A program made the position numbers and the translations under genes. A DNA stretch of 19,491 nt, taken from contig JAHBMJ010001380.1 in assembly GCA_018398765.1 (NCBI GenBank), forward strand, positions 1 through 19,491, in the 5' to 3' direction. Positions 18,454 to 19,491 of this stretch are shown piece after piece (positions within the stretch are counted from its first letter, which is position 1; each line of letters begins with the position of its first letter). The notes beneath the pieces were generated by a model, which searched no databases, had not been told where the DNA came from, and worked only from the letters and a program-made list of their open reading frames with translations. The DNA comes from Chromera velia (Eukaryota; Sar; Chromeraceae).

Positions 18454-18666
18454 GTAGGAGTATCACGTACAAAAAAAAAAAAAATAAATAACTCTCTTTG
18501 TCAGGTACTTTTTTTTTGTCTAAAACAACTGTTATTTAGCTATTGCACGGGTGTTGCACAAGTGTTGCAACGTGTTGCGGGCAAAAAAAAAAAGAAAAAG
18601 AAAAAAAAAGTAGATATACCTCATGTTTCTGGAGACTTTTTTTTTTTTTTGCTGTGACATGCCTAG
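18454..18666. mobile_element. foldback MITE-like element 3 (diverged)
   Basis: GTAGG...TCAC...CAAAAA at the left pairs loosely with the right end, whose complement reads CTAGGCATGTCACAGCAAAAA. GCATGATT abuts both ends (18446-18453 and 18667-18674). The interior has two poly-A/poly-T arm pairs around a core of TTGCAC/TTGCAAC repeats. The complement of that core (about 18526-18582) resembles the core of element 1, so it is the same family in opposite orientation. The first base seems mutated from C to G. Confidence 0.62.

Positions 18667-19491
<825 letters not shown>

Overview
The window looks like nuclear DNA from a photosynthetic alveolate, most likely a chromerid such as Chromera velia. This is inferred, not proven. 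The genes have several GT-AG introns of about 360-740 bp. One protein carries a signal-peptide-plus-transit leader typical of complex red-lineage plastids. Another carries a CCCH zinc finger of the form common in coccidians, dinoflagellates and chromerids. The non-coding DNA is full of TTTC, CT, GA, CA and TCTG microsatellites and small transposon remnants.

Layout. 1-122 may be the last codons of an upstream plus-strand gene (weak). 123-2498 has no gene but holds a 558-bp terminal-inverted-repeat element (676-1233) flanked by a perfect 8-bp duplication. 2499-4931 (minus) is phosphoglycerate kinase in three exons, with a possible extra 5' coding exon at 5093-5267 that would add an Arg-rich leader. 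5268-6094 is AT-rich, repeat-bearing intergenic DNA. 6095-9889 (minus) is a five-exon gene for a plastid-targeted protein with a bacterial-type ribosomal protein S6 domain and a long, acidic C-terminal extension. 9890-10704 is a divergent intergenic region with GCATGC-type motifs. 10705-12969 (plus) is a two-exon gene for a 633-aa protein with a CCCH zinc finger. 12970-19491 (6.5 kb) has no recognisable gene; it holds long simple repeats and a cluster of three small foldback elements (16517-16748, 18040-18342, 18454-18666) with flanking duplications.

How the parts relate. The three genes belong to different processes: glycolysis or carbon metabolism, plastid translation, and probable RNA binding. 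They do not form a pathway. The S6-like and CCCH genes are head to head and could share regulatory DNA. GCATGC motifs occur well above random expectation and mark the divergent region and the region upstream of PGK.

The most interesting material is the set of apparently undescribed foldback elements, the S6-domain protein with its large extension and an internal exon that can be read in two frames, and the possible N-terminal extension and Cys-bearing insertion of PGK. I see no CRISPR array, rRNA, tRNA or intact transposase.
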